A stretch of DNA of 64,000 bases, from contig NMRA01000352.1 in assembly GCA_002633005.1 (NCBI GenBank), positions 402,356-466,355 on the forward strand. Direction: 5' to 3'. Both the position numbers and the translations under genes were made by a program. Under the pieces are notes generated by a model. It was not told the origin of the DNA. It worked only from the letters and a program-made list of their open reading frames with translations, and did not search any database. Below, in pieces: positions 32,309-44,100 of this stretch (positions are counted from its first letter, which is position 1; the number at the start of each line of letters is the position of its first letter). The stretch comes from Phoronis australis. Its lineage: Eukaryota; Phoronida; Phoronidae.

Positions 32309-32830
32309 TCCTGGGTATGAACTGATAGTTGTTTTCAAACCCCTTCGGAAACTTTCCAATATGCTGTGTAAACTGAAGTCACCCATCCCTTTATTGAACA
32401 AGAGCAATGTTGTTGAATGTGACATCTGTGAGGAATTCTATATAGGACTCACACAGAGACGCTACTGTGACAGGTTGAAAGAACATCACACCTCAGAGAA
32501 AAGTAATATATTTTAGCTTTGTATTAGCTACAATCACCAAGCCCACTCTGTTAGTATTATCTGCATAGAACCTAATAAGGAGTTACTGTACATTAAAGAG
32601 TCATTGGCCATTCAGAACCAGCATGCCACTGAGTATCTGAATAACATACAGAGCTCTGTGACCCTGCAGCTATGGTGATGACCAGCTACTGACCATATTC
32701 TTTGTATCTCTCACTTCACTCTATGGATGTTACCTGAGCTCTATGTTGGCACTTGTTGTCCTAAATTGTTGTAAATATGATCCTGATGATGTGTAATGAA
32801 AAGACGAAACGTTGAATTGAACATGAACTT
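32309..32830 (+). mobile_element. 3' remnant of a Penelope-like retroelement (GIY-YIG endonuclease)
   Basis: The plus strand encodes KSNVVECDICEEFYIGLTQR, then RYCDRLKEHHTSEKSNIF, before a stop. This is the CxxC...YIG...R...EH pattern of the GIY-YIG endonuclease at the end of Penelope-like elements. A later block, KESLAIQNQHATEYLNN, continues the family's tail after a frame break. At 32783-32810 a CTGATGA...CGAAAC arrangement resembles a hammerhead ribozyme core, which such elements often carry. The reverse transcriptase part is absent, so the copy is dead. Confidence 0.7.
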
Positions 32831-33781
32831 TTTTATTTGTGCGGCGATCGTCCGGTTGTTGGATTTATAATGCCCTTTAACTTTTTGATCATGTTCAGTC
32901 TATGCGCCCCGGGTTTTAAATTGCCTCTTGTCGAAATTTCGTCCCATTGCTGAAGACAGTCCCCCCCCCGTGAACAACTTGACTTCGTTGAGGAAGTCAC
33001 GGAACATTAGAGCACCGAGACAGGAAAGTAATCTGCAAGTAATTTCCAATCCCCATCGCGGACCAACAACTCAAGACATTTGGGGGAAGTGGGCGGACGA
33101 CTGAACGAACAGTCGGGCAAATCTTCAATCCATATTTTTACACCCCGCACGAGGGTAGCCACTTGGCATCCGGACTCCGCAGAAATAAAAAAATAGAAAT
33201 TTCTGGTTAATTGTCTTGATAATTTCCGTGTTGATTACATTTCTCTGATGAGAAACTTTTCATTATTCATGGCACAATAGTATGCTACATGGAAGACTCT
33301 GCAAAAAGGCCCGCATTAATATACCACCACGACTCAATGCAGTCAACCCGTGTAACATTTACCAAAATCGGCTTTCTAAAAGGTTCCTTGTAACTGAAGA
33401 TCGCCGTTACTACGTAAACGAAATAATGCCATACAATGAAGTTCGAACGGAACTTGTACACGCGGGCAAACGACATAAACCACCTTTGTCGTATCGCCAC
33501 TCGACTACAGTTTCAAAACAATGGGATGTATGATAATACATGTATATTGTACACGAAAAGACACTGTATTTCAATAATTAGAAAAAATATATTAAATCTT
33601 AGACAGCTACATTGCAGTTTCATGCCACAATAACTACAGCTTTAATTCCTTGGAGGACCCAGTATATAAAGTCTTGACCAAGCGTAATTCAACCCCCAAC
33701 AGTCTTATAATGCAGATTCATGATTGCAAGGCAAGTAGATATTGCATTTAAGTCCTTGACAAAACAATGGCACGGATAATT

Positions 33782-33892
33782 GGTGATGGTCGGATATAAC
33801 ATGCCCGGAATTTGAGAACCAGTTTCCTCCACTGAATAGCAGGCATCAAACTGGTTCTCAAAATATGGGTACTTTATATCCGACTATTGCCC
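33782..33892. mobile_element. small MITE with TCGGATATAA ends
   Basis: Inverted ends TCGGATATAA and TTATATCCGA enclose two inverted copies of TTTGAGAACCAGTTT, about 110 bp in all. A related copy lies at 36.09-36.42 kb. No clear target duplication is seen. Confidence 0.7.
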
Positions 33893-34204
33893 AAGTAGTC
33901 TGCATTCAACAGAAGACATGCTATTAGAGAAATTTTGTGACATACAGTGGCCAAAGAATCGAGATGAACCTTTTAAAAAAAGACGCTAAGCAGATCTGCT
34001 ATGAAAAATTCCGAGACTGTCCGTGTGGAGTGTTGTAGCAACTCCTATTTGTCTGAAAATTGATAAAATGTCGAAAGCTGAGTCCACATTGCACAGTACC
34101 TCATCAAACACATAACAGGGGAATTGCACAGAAAACAGTACTAGGTTCAAAGTAGAAGTGCCAGCCGTTTCGAGGAAAGCAAACTCCCTCCTCCGAGGAG
34201 TGCA

Positions 34205-34290
34205 CAGACGTTCTCAATAACAAAATTCGTTTCTCATGAACAAAATTCCTTTCACATGAACACAATTCCTTTCTCGCGAGCATAATTTAC
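34205..34290 (+). repeat. short tandem repeat, about 22-bp unit
   Basis: Three to four degenerate copies of TTTCTCATGAACAAAATTCC in a row. No function is apparent. Confidence 0.6.
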
Positions 34291-34299
34291 TTTTTCTCC

Positions 34300-35730
34300 A
34301 TGCACCATAATTGTGGTTACAAACACCTTTTATGTTAAAAGTATGTCTGTAAGAACACAACTTCAATAAATCAGCTCATGAGCAAAACTGAATTCACACG
34401 AACTAAGTGCATTAAAGAGAGCACTGAGTGTGGCCCATAGGGGAGAAATAAGGACTACACTGCATTTGAAAACACTCCAAATCACCACATCCTTCCAACT
34501 CAGCACCCATGACGCTTGAAAAAGAGCGATTCAAGACCTGTATATTGGTAGTTGGATAACATTTTGCAACAATAGCAGTTGATTCATTACATTGCAACAT
34601 CTAGCAAGATTAAATACAGATACTTTGTTTAATTTCTTTGTCCACAGCGAACTATTTATGGCAAAAAGAAAAAAAAAGGCAAGGGACTGATATAATGGAT
34701 GGGTGTAGTTGAATCCTGTTAAAACAAACACTTCAAGGACTTAACTAAAACATTCATAGCAATGGAAGTTCTCTAACCTAAGCACTTTCCATGTAAAAAA
34801 CTTGACTTGGAACTTGTGGAATGAAACATTGTAGAGAGCGTACACTATAAATCAGGGTTCATTTTGTCAAAGTTTCCAAGTCCAGTCCTAGCTAAGATGG
34901 TCGATGGTACATTATTGCAAACTAGACTGCATTTTTTAGAAAAATACAGTGTGATGTTGCATCTTAAATTCAGTAGATATTTTTTGTTATTGTATGATTA
35001 GCAGTCTGAAAACAAAAAATGTTAGCATATTAACCTCACATAATATTCAAATATCTTAACGAGTCGCGTTAATAAACTATGTCTGAATTAATATCAAAGT
35101 TACGACCATATTATTTAAGACTGGACTTACAAACTAAAAAAAAAAACGCGAGATTGTCGCAACTTAACTAGACAGAACCTGACCTGAAAGGAGAAGTGGA
35201 CAGTGGCGAACACAGTATTCACAGACACAAAAATTGAGCGACGTCACTTCCTATTCTGGCTAGGCAACTTCAATTTGCTCCTTGAAAACTCAAGAACTTG
35301 GAAAGAAACCTCAAATTAGAATGTATCCCAAGTACGCTCTGCAGAGGGTTAGGGAAAATGCGGCTACTTAAAACCGGCAAAAAATTTAATAGCCAAACCT
35401 GAATCAGAGAAAAGGGGCAAATCACACATTTTGAAATGTCGATAACATTACAAATGGCCCTTTTCAGGATTAATGACACACGATGTCAAGTCTTTGGTAA
35501 TCATACAAAAATAAAAATTTAAAGATCAATACAAATATTACACCATTTCAGTCAATGTTTCACTTTGTTCAACGAGCGTCGTCCTTAAGTAACGGTGGCT
35601 GTAAATTCGCCTTCTACAAAACTCAAATTTTGATTCAGACTGCTTTACCAATATGAAGCTGGACACAAACTGTTCCTTAGTCAAAATAAATGTGACTTAT
35701 GGACTAGGAAAGAACCAACGGTTGGTTACA
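34300..35730. other. no gene recognised
   Basis: AT-rich sequence 3' of the BICRA-like gene. The overlapping short minus-strand frames show no motif, splice context or repeat identity I can support. Confidence 0.35.
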
Positions 35731-35732
35731 GA

Positions 35733-35860
35733 GGCGGATCCAGGATTTTTAATTAGGCGGGGCATGGGCAAAATATTAGCCAGGATTTTGCCGTCAGACA
35801 TTCACACCCCAAGTGGAATCTGGGAGTTTCAGGGGGCCATGGCCCTCTCTAAATCCGCCA
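35733..35860 (+). mobile_element. GGCGGATCC-ended short interspersed repeat, copy 1
   Basis: Starts GGCGGATCCAGGATTTTT and ends CTAAATCCGCC, giving short inverted ends. It shares TTAGCCAGRATTTTGCC, CAGACATTC and GGGGGCCATGGCCC with the copy at 41814-41958. The local open frame here (35653-35973) is repeat-derived. Confidence 0.7.
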
Positions 35861-36092
35861 CTGGATTATTGCACAAGTTGACACGTCACTGTGTGTCAAT
35901 TTATGCACCAGTACGTTCTCAAGCAATAGCGACACATCAATGTTTGCAAAACCAAAGCTCACTTCCTATCTGAGTAAGGAACAAGTCCAGGTTAATTTCA
36001 TACCAGTACTAGTCTAAATCAAAAGTCAAGTTTCGTAACTGAACACAGATTTATTTTCGTTTCAAAATTCATAATTGCCTATAGGGCACTAC

Positions 36093-36420
36093 AGCAATAG
36101 CCGGATATAATATGCAGGTCTTGGAATGACCCATGTCTGAAAAGGTGATGCATCATTCTACAAATAAATAGAAATATTTTTTGTGTTGTAAATTTAACAA
36201 GAAATGCTTTTTGCACGAATTATGGCAAAAAATGATACAAAAGACGAAAAAAGATGAAACTGGAAATCAAATAAGAGGAAATTGAAACCAAAAAAAGAGA
36301 AAATTCTCTTCAAAGAGGGAAATTCCAAGCCCTGAATACGCCCACAATTTTAGAACCAGTTTGATAACCATTGCAATGGAGAAAACTGGTCCACAAAATT
36401 CGAGCACTTTATACCCAACT
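36093..36420. mobile_element. TCGGATATAA-type MITE interrupted by a CAGGG-type MITE
   Basis: The outer element shows GCCGGATATAATATG on the left. On the right it has TTTAGAACCAGTTTGATAAC and its inverse, ending TTTATACCCAACT. These are the parts of the 33.8 kb MITE. Between them, 36115-36337 is a second element running from CAGGTCTTGGAATGACC to ATTCCAAGCCCTG. The order shows the CAGGG-type element moved last. Confidence 0.75.
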
Positions 36421-37008
36421 GTGACTGATCACTTAGCTGACCACTACTCTATCCATAACACAGTTTCAGATGACAAGGTCTGTAACGCAGGGCAAGTGGA
36501 TGGACTAAGGTAAAAAGGAGTAAATTGTCACATGATAGTCTCTCCTGCTGAGGGAACCAAACGCCATGACTCAGCAATAGGATATATTCTTCATATAACC
36601 ATTAAGCGTTGTGAAAAGTGTCTTTCACTTCACCGAATTTCTACTTCTGGTGTTCACAACAGGTTGAATTGACAGGGATGAAACGCCATTTCTTTCATTA
36701 ACAGACATTTTGAGACTAACTTTAATTTGTGAGTCATTCCAGTGGCACATTGACGGCATGATGATGGCAAAGAATTTGTATAAAACAATGAAATTTTCCC
36801 ACTGAATTAAATCCATGCAAGAATGCAGTCCACCAACCTTCATCTCGCCATCTAAGGACAAGATGAATTTCCTCACGTCGGCGCTATCGAATAATGGCTC
36901 GTGTGCTTAAGCGACACATTGAAATTGACATTTAAATCCTTGTAGGGATTTTCAAATCCTCTATTCTATACGGAGTCACCACAACTCAAAATATTTACAC
37001 TGTGACAG

Positions 37009-38141
37009 TTACATAAGAATACTCTTTACAGCAGCGTCCAAGTCATCTTGTGAAGGGTCTTGCCCATTTAGCTCATCATTTCCAGCAGGTAAGTCATAAC
37101 CAGCATTTTGTCCCATCAGAGACGGGTCACCTCCAATGCCCAGAATACTGTTGATGGCATTCTCAACCTCCTCCGGTTCATTCATGCTGTCATGCTCAGT
37201 GTGAGACTCTTTCCATGCTTGTTCTCGGTCAGTTTCCTCATAAGACACGTCCAAACCGAGTGGGTTGGCGGGATCTACGCCACCAGTGGACAAGTCGTGC
37301 GTGAAACCAACGCTGTCTTGACTGTCATAATCCATTAAATCCGGTTCTTGGTGGGATGGCGTGGAATATGTGCTGTAACTTACTGGATCATCCTCAATTG
37401 GCACGGAATGATGACTCAGTTTGCGCGGAGATTCTTCCGCACCACCGTTCGTGTCCTCGGACATGTTGTCATCATCGTCCGATTCAATCTCAGGTTCACT
37501 GATATCAGAATACAGAGGTTGCTCATGAGAGAACGATTCTTCAGGCACTGTGTCACCACCAGCCATCGCAGAGTGAACATACGAGGCATTTTCACCTCCA
37601 CCCAGGATAGAATTTTCTTCAGTATAATCTCGTGTATCATCCAAGGACTCGAGAGATTCCCTAGTCTGTTCATTACTGAAACAAGAAGTCCTGCTTACGA
37701 GGTCAGACGAAGGATCTATCAGATCCGGCAGGGACTCGCTCTCCTCTTTTCGAAGAGATATTTTTAATTTAGGAATACACAAGGAGTTCCCCTCTGACTT
37801 GTCCAGTTTCAGTTTTAACTTAAGATCATCACACTTCTCGTCCTGCTTAGTCCTTTTTGGCTGACTTTCATAGTTTTGGCCATTACTGTCAATACTGGTT
37901 TCCTCACTTGTCTCTGTGCTTCCACCACACCTTTTTATTTTCACCACGAGCCGCGGGGAGTCACACACTTCAATATCAGACAGTGTCCTGTCCCCTGTCG
38001 GCTCGCCAACAGCCAGTTCTTGGTAAGAGTCATGGGTAACCTCTGAGGTAATGTCAATTTCCGATTCTGAGTTGAGCACCTCTGCCTCGTTGTGAGAGGC
38101 TGCTTTTGACGACACATCTGTGGTTGCGTTTATAAGATCCT
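37009..38141 (-). CDS. BICRA: BICRA exon 9 (acidic C-terminal exon)
   Basis: Acceptor TTTTCCAG|AGGATC is chosen because it alone fits the phase left by exon 8. The frame is open about 25 codons further upstream, and another AG exists at about 38221. Encodes KLKLKLDKSEG-type basic patches, then a long Asp/Glu/Ser-rich stretch, then ENAINSILGIGG and a terminal AVKSIL motif, with stop TAA at 37011-37009. Human BICRA has one such motif, AIDSIL. Confidence 0.88.
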
Positions 38142-41100
38142 CTGGAAAATCAGAATTACTGCTTTCACAACATGGCATATGTACATCCAATTTTAAGGTT
38201 CGATAATTAAACCACAATATCTGTAAATATTCTTAAAATTTCCAGAAAACTGGTATAGTTTGACACTAAATACCATGGTTTCCCAAGTAACCAAACTCAC
38301 TTGTCTACAAAAATTTCTTAATAGAATGATCAGAATTAATTTTGACGACCTAAAAACGAGAAAACACAAGACAATTTAAAAATGCGTTTAGCCCTGTTTG
38401 GCTGGCTTAACATAATGGGATTTTATTTCCATTACCAACAAGACCACCGAAATCATCAGTGCCCGCGAGTTCATTATTGTTGGCCAGTCTAAACTGGCGA
38501 ATTCGAAAGTGCATGTACGCATTGCCCATGACTTGAGTCGGTAATGGAAATGGAATTTGATTATAGTAAGGAATATTACGAGACTATTACTATTAGAATA
38601 AAAGGCTTAAAATTCTTTTTTCATTTTTAGCCATCTAAATATGGCGAAATGCAGTTAATGGACCTGAGCAGACAAAGAACTGTAGAGTGATTGTTTAATC
38701 ACTCTTGTGAATCACATAGTAATAGAAGACACAGACAGCTTAGTAGTAGCTAATTGGCATATTAGTCGAAGTTGTCATCGAGAACCAGTCAGATGTGTTA
38801 TCTGGCTGACCAGCAAAACAGCCAAATTCAATCGAGTGCAACCATCGTTTATAACAAGTGTCACCATTTAAGCTCCACTTCCAATCCACTAACTGATTAA
38901 ACTCAGTATCAAGACATACTCTACTTAAGTCTATCAAACAGGGCACCAATATCTTCATCAGCTTCAACATTCAGTTGACAGGTAAACTATGGTTATATCG
39001 GAGAGGTCAACTTTTGGACGAGCCGATCAGCCCCATGATTTTCTGAAGCATTTTTTCAATACTTTGGCTTTATCCATAGCAACAGACACAAATAACCTAT
39101 GGTAAGGAAAATTTCAAGACCAATTTTGCCCAGGGAAGTTATAGAGGATCAGTATTGACTTTTTTGTGAGAGTTTTGCAAGCCTATCACTTGCCATGATT
39201 TTTTGTGATCGGAAAAAAAATGATCACAGGCACCTTGATTCCAATCATAACAATGTTACAAAAGGGCAGACTTTAACCTGAAAACAAACCACTAAGGCTC
39301 CAGCTAGAGAGAGCAAAAAGTGTCCAAACGGATGTCAGTGATGAATTATGAGATCCTGATGCAAACAGCCAGCCCCAAATAAAAGAAATACAATTTTATT
39401 GTTACTTGAACACTCCAAGTTTTCAAGAAATTACTTCAAAGGTGTACATCAGCAGTCCTGTTGGCAAAAAAGTGATAGTGTCATAAAACTGAGAGCCATA
39501 AAAGTGATGTTTAAATGCATTTTTATCTCAGTTAGTAAAAAACAAAAAGGTCACGAAACCAATATCGAATGGGCAGCAGACAGGTTATGCTCGGGCATCT
39601 GGAAGATGGTCAGCTATCCTACAAATTGAATCAAACATCAGCTGTCCAAGGTGGTTTTCTAGACACCCGGGCGTCACCTGCTCCACAAACTCTTCAGAAA
39701 CTGAGCTGCCCAGCCTCATTTAAATTCCACTCTTCCCACGGAGCATGTGTGAATCTCTTCAAAAGTCCCGCCCAGGTCACTTCACCTACCTGGGTCCTGA
39801 GGGGGTGACTGGCGTTCTTGTTCTAGTTTATTCTTAATATCTGAGTGCAGCAGCCTGTGAACTAGCACCATCTCTGGGGAAGGAACGGCCCGCTGAAACA
39901 GATAACACAGAACGATAGTTTCTGAAAACAGCTGGCTCATGACGTTCAGACATGTGGCCAGTAACATATTAAGATAAAGCTACAAGAAGTCACGCTGCAG
40001 TCAGATCAACAAGCGCATCAATACAACCGGTACTCCTATCCACAAACCAAATATTTTGACGAGTTTTAGTTGTTTGACATACATCACACAAGGGTTCAGC
40101 CACCAGGCAGTGAGACGGCCTTGAGAGCGAGCAGAGTGTCCAAAGATAATCAATGACATTACGTGAGCCGCTGAAATAATAGTTCAGCATAAACTTTTTA
40201 AGTTCAGATTGCAAGCATTTGAAATTTAAAGTTGTTGAAGCGGGTTGAGATTCAAATTAAACCTTAAGTTTTGAACATGTATGCTATACATACGATTTCT
40301 GATCAGAGTAGAAAAAATCCTCAAGGCTGCTTGTCCTTGCATTGTCTTATAATAATAAATGCGAAAAAATATCCCACTATCCCCAGAAAAGTGTGGAAAA
40401 CTGTCTACCAAATGCCTTTGTGGAAAAAAATCAAAACTTTGTGCAAACATGTAAAATCTTGTCTTGTTTCAATTCCAAACAACTTGAAACCACTCAAAAT
40501 AGGGAAAAAACGAATTCAGCAACTTTAACAGGTGCTGTGAAAATGTCATTTTGGAGGAAGCAACAAGGAACATGAACATACATGACTTCAGGGCTGTTCC
40601 CAAATGAGAGTCAGATGGAAATTTAGTATTGAGAAAAATTGTTACCCAAAAGCATTGGAGCAAATTAAGAAAAATTGCAGTAGCATATATCATGATTACG
40701 AAAATTAATTGACATGCTCACTCTAAAATAAAAGTTTTTAAGAGTACATTACCGTTTTACATTTCTGAGTTTAGTACATGCATTTGCTCTCCCTCATAAC
40801 CAGGGTGACGTAGGCGAGTGATGAACAACTGCGACATTTGTCTGGAAAACCCAGGCCCAGAAAAAACCCTTGTACACCTCAGTTATCTATTATATAAAAT
40901 GCATCGTTTGCACAAACTCCGTCTCCCCACTCCACTACAGACCTTCGTTGCGCCCGTTTTGGCACTGCCTTGGTCCCAGGTATTGCACCGGCCCCCTGTT
41001 TGGATTCGAGGCTTTCTATTTTTTTTCGTAGGCCGTTTTTTCGTGGACGCGAAGGGAGGGTGGCCAGCTTTGTACTGGTCTTGGTGACATCAGTCGGTCG

Positions 41101-44100
41101 GCTCAAAGACCTGGATGACGTCACTCCGTCGGTTTAATTTCACTCCCTCCAGCTTCTGTCGCGTATATAATTCATCAGGCCTGTTGCCGCCAAAATTAAT
41201 GATGCTTCATTAAAAAATTTTTACTCTTCCTTGAGTAAACTAAATTGTTTACCCGGGTGTTGGAAAACTGGCGATAAGTTACTCTGCTGCTAAAATTGCG
41301 ATGCGCTCATTGGGCGCTATCGGGCGAACTTCCATGCTCTTCAGTCAACTGTGGAGACTGTGTACATGTCATAACAATCGGAAGTGGTTTCATTTCGTTA
41401 CAAGTTTTTACTATTTTAATACTCTCAAGAGATATCGCAGTTTTGGGAAATGGCACGTACGCGCGCGTCACGAGATTGCATTGCCGGTTCAAAATGACGG
41501 CAGATAGGATTTTCCTTTGTTACAAAAGGCGGAGAATTACGAAAAAAATAACATAAAAAATTGTTTACTTTTATAACGGCTGTAACGGGCACTGTGAATG
41601 TCGATTAATTCCCAAATTCTGCATGCACCCCTACTGGTTGTTAGCTTAACGACGAGGTGACGAGCTGAGCACCCGGGTTGTGTGAAATTTCGTTGTCTAA
41701 CGGAGCTCTACACATGGTACCTAGCTGTATGTTGACGACAGAGTTCATACAGCTAGCTGGCTTTCTACCTCAGTATGTGCAATTATGATGCAACTTTTGT
41801 TAATACATCCAGGGGCGGATCCAGGATTTTGAGTTGAGGGGGGCACGGCAAATAGAGTATTAGCCAGAATTTTGCCCTTCAGACATTCGTACCCCCAAAA
41901 TGCCAAATGGAAGGTGGGAGAATTTTTTGGGGGGCCATGGCCCCCCTCTAAATCCGCCAATGACATCTATTATACTTTGTGTACTATACAATATTTTAAA
42001 TGCATTCTTAGTTTTCACTTTAAACTGAAAAATATCTGATTACCGTACTTTGTGTTACAGCAGGGTAATATGTTCTGGAAAGAAATTTATACTGCCTAGG
42101 GGAAGAATCCCACAGCCGCACACCTTAATTGCCTACTAAAATCTGACATGTGACAGAAATTCTGCTTGAAGCTTTGAACACGGACTCTTCAAGAAGTACT
42201 CCTGTTTCTCTTAGGTGTAGCTATTTCCCCTCGCCGTTTCCCACTGCCTGCTACCTGTGCGAAAGCACGGGTAACGGCAAGTCATATCTATTGATGAGTA
42301 ACAGAAGCAATCCCACAAGCTTTACAAACATTATGTAAGCAACCATGTCAATTGAATTTAAGACAATATGTCAGCAGCCTCACGAGAGTCATCTATACTT
42401 AACACATGGCAAGGTGTATCTATGAAGCACTCACCATACAGTCAGACCAAAGCAGATGTCTGTACCTCTCAAATAAATTGTTTTTCTTTTCTATAAGCTC
42501 CTCTGACATTTCTTCAAACGACTCGTCAGCTACAGATATACAATATCGGTCAAGTGTTAACAGCATTAAAGTTTGCATTATGAGACAGAAGCATAGTGCA
42601 CAAGAAGAAATTACTCAGGGCTTGAATGATCAATGACAAAAACAGAGGAACAATTTCCAGATGATGCATTGTTCCATGTATAAGTAGGCTTGTATGATAG
42701 AAATACTTTTTGCATTGTAACATTGAAGTGAAATAAATGTTTTTGCATGAATACAAGTCAAAATAATGATAAAAAATAGACAAAAAAGAGAAAACTAGAT
42801 ATCAAATAAGAAGAAATCGAAACCAAAAAGAGGAAAATTCCAAGCCCTGTTGACTTGCCAAGTAAACTATTCATAGAGGCAGTGCCACCTAGTGGGATAA
42901 GTGTCTGCTTCCTGTACTCAAGGTTGTGGGTTTGAGGCCCACTGGGGTACACTGCTAGACCCTCGAGTCAGGTCTCCAGCTCCTCAGCTCGGTTTAATTA
43001 TATTAATGAAGCATAAAAATGGCTCCAGGTGACAAGTGCAATGGGCCCACCTGAGCGCCGTGCGCACATCTTGTACAATGTTTACCAGTCCGTCTGAAAT
43101 TATTACATTTTTGCACTGTCTGTTTATGCCGACGTTAACTGCATAAATGGAAAATGAAAAGTTGAAAGGTGGCACTGAGAAATTGGGAGGGAGGGATGGA
43201 GGGAGGGAAAGAGAGAGAGAGAAAGAGAGGTCCAAATCGGCCATTGTAGTGGCACAATGGTAAGAAACGCAGACCTGATTTGAAAGCCTCCTCAGGATGG
43301 TCTTTCATATTGAAGATGTGATATCGCAATAGTCGCTTGCAGCTCTCTTGCCTTGTTCTGAATGGGGTGGTGCAGTCAGGTGATATCACGTTCTCCTGGT
43401 CTTTACCCAGTTGGCGAACTATGCTGGAATACAAACAGACGTGTCAACTGCTATACAGAAGAGGATGAGGTTAGCGTTTATGATTGGTGCTTATGTGAAA
43501 CTTTTGGCTTAGCACTTACTATCTATGTGAGAAAGCACAGTTCATCAATGTGAGGAAGCCCTTCCATAACAGTGGTCAAAGACAAAAAAGTTGGCTTTCT
43601 CAATGAAGAGAAAACGACAAAAAACTAACACTGAATGTGATTATACTCAAATAACATTTTGAAATGAAGACTTGATTGTGACACAGCTTGGTACATGCCT
43701 TTCGAAAAGACAATTTCACCCAATGGGAAGAAAATCCACCAGCAATGAGGGTGGTGACACCAAACTGTAATCCTAGTGGTGACAAAACAAACAGTTGGCT
43801 ATTATTTCAAGGGGAAATAGAACTGACAAATGGCCCCAGAGTGACAGTATAGGGCATAAAATGTAACAACTTACATAGATCCTCTGTTTGATGGAGTATT
43901 TGGAAGCATGGGAGGTCGTTTTAAACGAGAAATGTCCTGCTTATTCGCAACTTGGTTTGACGGACGGACGACAGTGAAAACTTTTGCCGGCTGAAATAAG
44001 ATTACAAACGGGATAATTACACTACCTGAAATGTTAGTAAGTTCAAAGGTATGGAGTAATGTGGGACCCTCAACTATTATAAAACTGGGGTTCCTGGTGA

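Noticed and set aside
38142-38220. Longer exon 9 of BICRA using the AG at about 38221
   Set aside because: That acceptor leaves exon 8 out of phase and meets a TAA immediately; the AG at 38142-38143 restores phase and gives a continuous frame.
38740-38970. 76-codon minus-strand frame between BICRA exons 8 and 9
   Set aside because: No similarity to the family and not needed for phase; no consensus splice sites bound it.
40000-40214. 74-codon minus-strand frame just upstream of BICRA exon 8
   Set aside because: It ends before the exon, has no matching phase or conserved residues, and the GLTSCR1 domain is already continuous from exon 7 to exon 8.
41301-41556. Overlapping plus-strand frames of 68 and 86 codons
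   Set aside because: They fall in the 500-bp repeat and are not preserved in its second copy.
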